From Poindextera sp035295705 (GTDB taxonomy: Bacteria; Pseudomonadota; Alphaproteobacteria; Caulobacterales; Caulobacteraceae), in contig DATGIN010000293.1 of assembly GCA_035295705.1 (NCBI GenBank), positions 1 to 6,195 on the forward strand: DNA of 6,195 nucleotides. Direction: 5' to 3'. Positions 5,443 to 6,195 of the stretch are shown here, piece by piece. The position numbers and the translations under genes were made by a program. Below the pieces are notes generated by a model. The model did no database searches. It was not told the DNA's origin and was given only the letters and a program-made list of their open reading frames with translations. Every line of letters starts with the position of its first letter. Position 1 is the first letter of the stretch.

Positions 5443-6003
5443 TCAGGCCTCCAGCTCGATGTCCCAGTAGAGGTAGTCGAGCCAGCTTTCGTGCAGGTGG
5501 TTCGGCGGGAACCGCCGCCCGTGCTCCTGCAGCTCGTACATGTTCGGCCGGTGCGGCGGTCGCTGCGGGCGCATGCGCGCCTCGCCCGGCGTCCGCCCGC
5601 CTTTCGCCAGGTTGCAGCGTGCGCAGGCGGTGACGATGTTCTCCCAGGTCGTCCGCCCGCCGCGCGAGCGCGGGACAAGATGGTCGAACGTGAGATCGTC
5701 GCCCGAGCCGCAGTACTGGCAGGAGAAGGCGTCGCGCAGGAAGAGGTTGAAGCGGGTGAACGCCGGGGGCCGATCCTGGACGATGTACTGCTTGAGCGAG
5801 ACGACGCTCGGCAGGCGCATCTCGAACGACGGCGAGTGGACGACTTTCTCGTAGGTCGACACCACGTCCACGCGGTCGAGGAAGACCGCCTTGATCACTT
5901 CCTGCCAGGGCCACAGCGACAGCGGATAGTAGCTGAGCGGCCGGTAGTCGGCGTTCAGCACCAGCGCCGGCCACCCGGACGGCGGCTGCTTAAGCACCTG
6001 CAT
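5443..6003 (-). CDS. HNH endonuclease-family protein (LNADYRPL type)
   Basis: A 186-residue protein with an HNH nuclease core of the zinc-ribbon kind. Cys95-x-x-Cys98 and Cys127-x-x-Cys130 form the presumed zinc site. The catalytic beta-beta-alpha-metal motif has Asp107-His108 in FDHLVPRSRGG, Asn122 in WENIV and Asn131 after the last Cys pair. The N-terminal part (about 12-75) carries LNADYRPLSYYPLSLW and LPSVVSLKQYI, shared by a widespread bacterial HNH group usually encoded in the chromosome without restriction partners; its role is not settled. The C-terminal tail is Arg/Pro-rich, then acidic. The ATG at 6003 is preferred because GGAGG lies seven bases before it and the conserved N-terminus follows. 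The same frame stays open to the window edge, but the extra residues look non-coding. It converges on petA and shows no methylase, intein or intron context, so a homing role is unlikely. Confidence 0.93.
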   Translation of the reverse strand: MQVLKQPPSGWPALVLNADYRPLSYYPLSLWPWQEVIKAVFLDRVDVVSTYEKVVHSPSFEMRLPSVVSLKQYIVQDRPPAFTRFNLFLRDAFSCQYCGSGDDLTFDHLVPRSRGGRTTWENIVTACARCNLAKGGRTPGEARMRPQRPPHRPNMYELQEHGRRFPPNHLHESWLDYLYWDIELEA

Positions 6004-6071
6004 CGCCGGGCCTCCCTCGGTTCGAGGCCTTCCCGGCTGTCGCGCGGCGGGCGGAACTGAAGACGGCGCTC

Positions 6072-6097
6072 CCTCTAGGGCTGGCGGCGAAACGCAA
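6072..6097 (-). promoter_or_regulatory. Candidate promoter for the HNH gene
   Basis: On the minus strand TTGCGTT (6097-6091) and CCTAGAGG (6079-6072) are spaced by 11 bases. The layout resembles the Caulobacter housekeeping promoter (TTGACGS, 10-14 bases, GCTANAWC), with partial matches in both elements. The resulting leader would be about 60-65 bases before the ATG at 6003. Support is by pattern only and depends on the inferred lineage. Confidence 0.3.
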
Positions 6098-6100
6098 GAT

Positions 6101-6121
6101 GCGGGGTTCTTAAGGCCCCGC
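6101..6121. repeat. Hairpin-forming inverted repeat upstream of the HNH gene
   Basis: GCGGGG (6101-6106) pairs with CCCCGC (6116-6121). On the plus-strand RNA two G-U pairs extend this to eight pairs around a CTTAA loop; on the minus strand six pairs remain. Read on the minus strand it lies just before the candidate HNH promoter, where it could end a transcript arriving from a gene beyond the right edge, but the bases after it (ATCTTGCGTTTCG) are only mildly T-rich. Confidence 0.35.
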
Positions 6122-6195
6122 GCCCGCCAACGATAGAGGTGATTCCGCGACAAGTCGGTGTCTGCCGCTTGCACCGGATCGATTTTTGTCTGGAT

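Noticed and set aside
5443..6003. HNH gene as a homing endonuclease, restriction enzyme or mobile-element gene
   Set aside because: No methylase, intron, intein, terminal repeats or integrase lie nearby, and the N-terminal LNADYRPL region fits a stand-alone chromosomal family.
6155..6190. Possible plus-strand terminator: CGGTG/CACCG hairpin then a run of five T
   Set aside because: The stem has only five pairs with an eleven-base loop, the T-run starts about seven bases after the stem, and no plus-strand gene ends before it.

Overview
The window is about 70% G+C by eye. The high G+C and the gene repertoire (a COQ7-type ubiquinone hydroxylase, a YqaA/DedA protein next to DsbB, a Rieske protein with a Tat-type N-terminus, and a LNADYRPL-type HNH protein) suggest an alphaproteobacterium, possibly of the Caulobacterales (Caulobacter/Phenylobacterium-like). 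That placement is inference from gene content, not from a marker gene. I see no mobile element, CRISPR array, rRNA or convincing tRNA. It looks like ordinary chromosomal housekeeping sequence rather than an accessory island.

Layout. Positions 1-24 appear to be the first eight codons of a minus-strand gene that leaves the window on the left. Positions 25-381 are a divergent intergenic region with a strong 9-bp hairpin. A plus-strand run follows: yqaA-like membrane protein (382-960), dsbB-like disulfide/quinone oxidoreductase (982-1494), coq7 (1491-2051, overlapping dsbB by 4 bases) and a GNAT acetyltransferase (2075-2746). The spacing is tight enough for one operon. A minus-strand ClC chloride channel/transporter with two C-terminal CBS domains (2815-4650) converges on it. 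A 163-bp divergent region carries an A+T-rich patch with a GTCA/TGAC inverted repeat. Beyond it is the Rieske iron-sulfur subunit of the cytochrome bc1 complex (4814-5359, plus). An HNH endonuclease-family gene (5443-6003, minus) converges on the Rieske gene. The last 192 bases are its upstream region.

How the genes fit together. Three of the seven complete genes touch the ubiquinone pool: COQ7 makes ubiquinone, DsbB passes electrons from disulfide formation to it, and the Rieske protein takes electrons from ubiquinol. The main oddity is that the Rieske gene stands alone: cytochrome b and cytochrome c1 genes would normally follow it, but the next gene is a convergent HNH gene. The ClC protein also departs from the E. 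coli exchanger at the chloride-binding serine and the internal proton glutamate. I found no evidence of a previously undescribed system.
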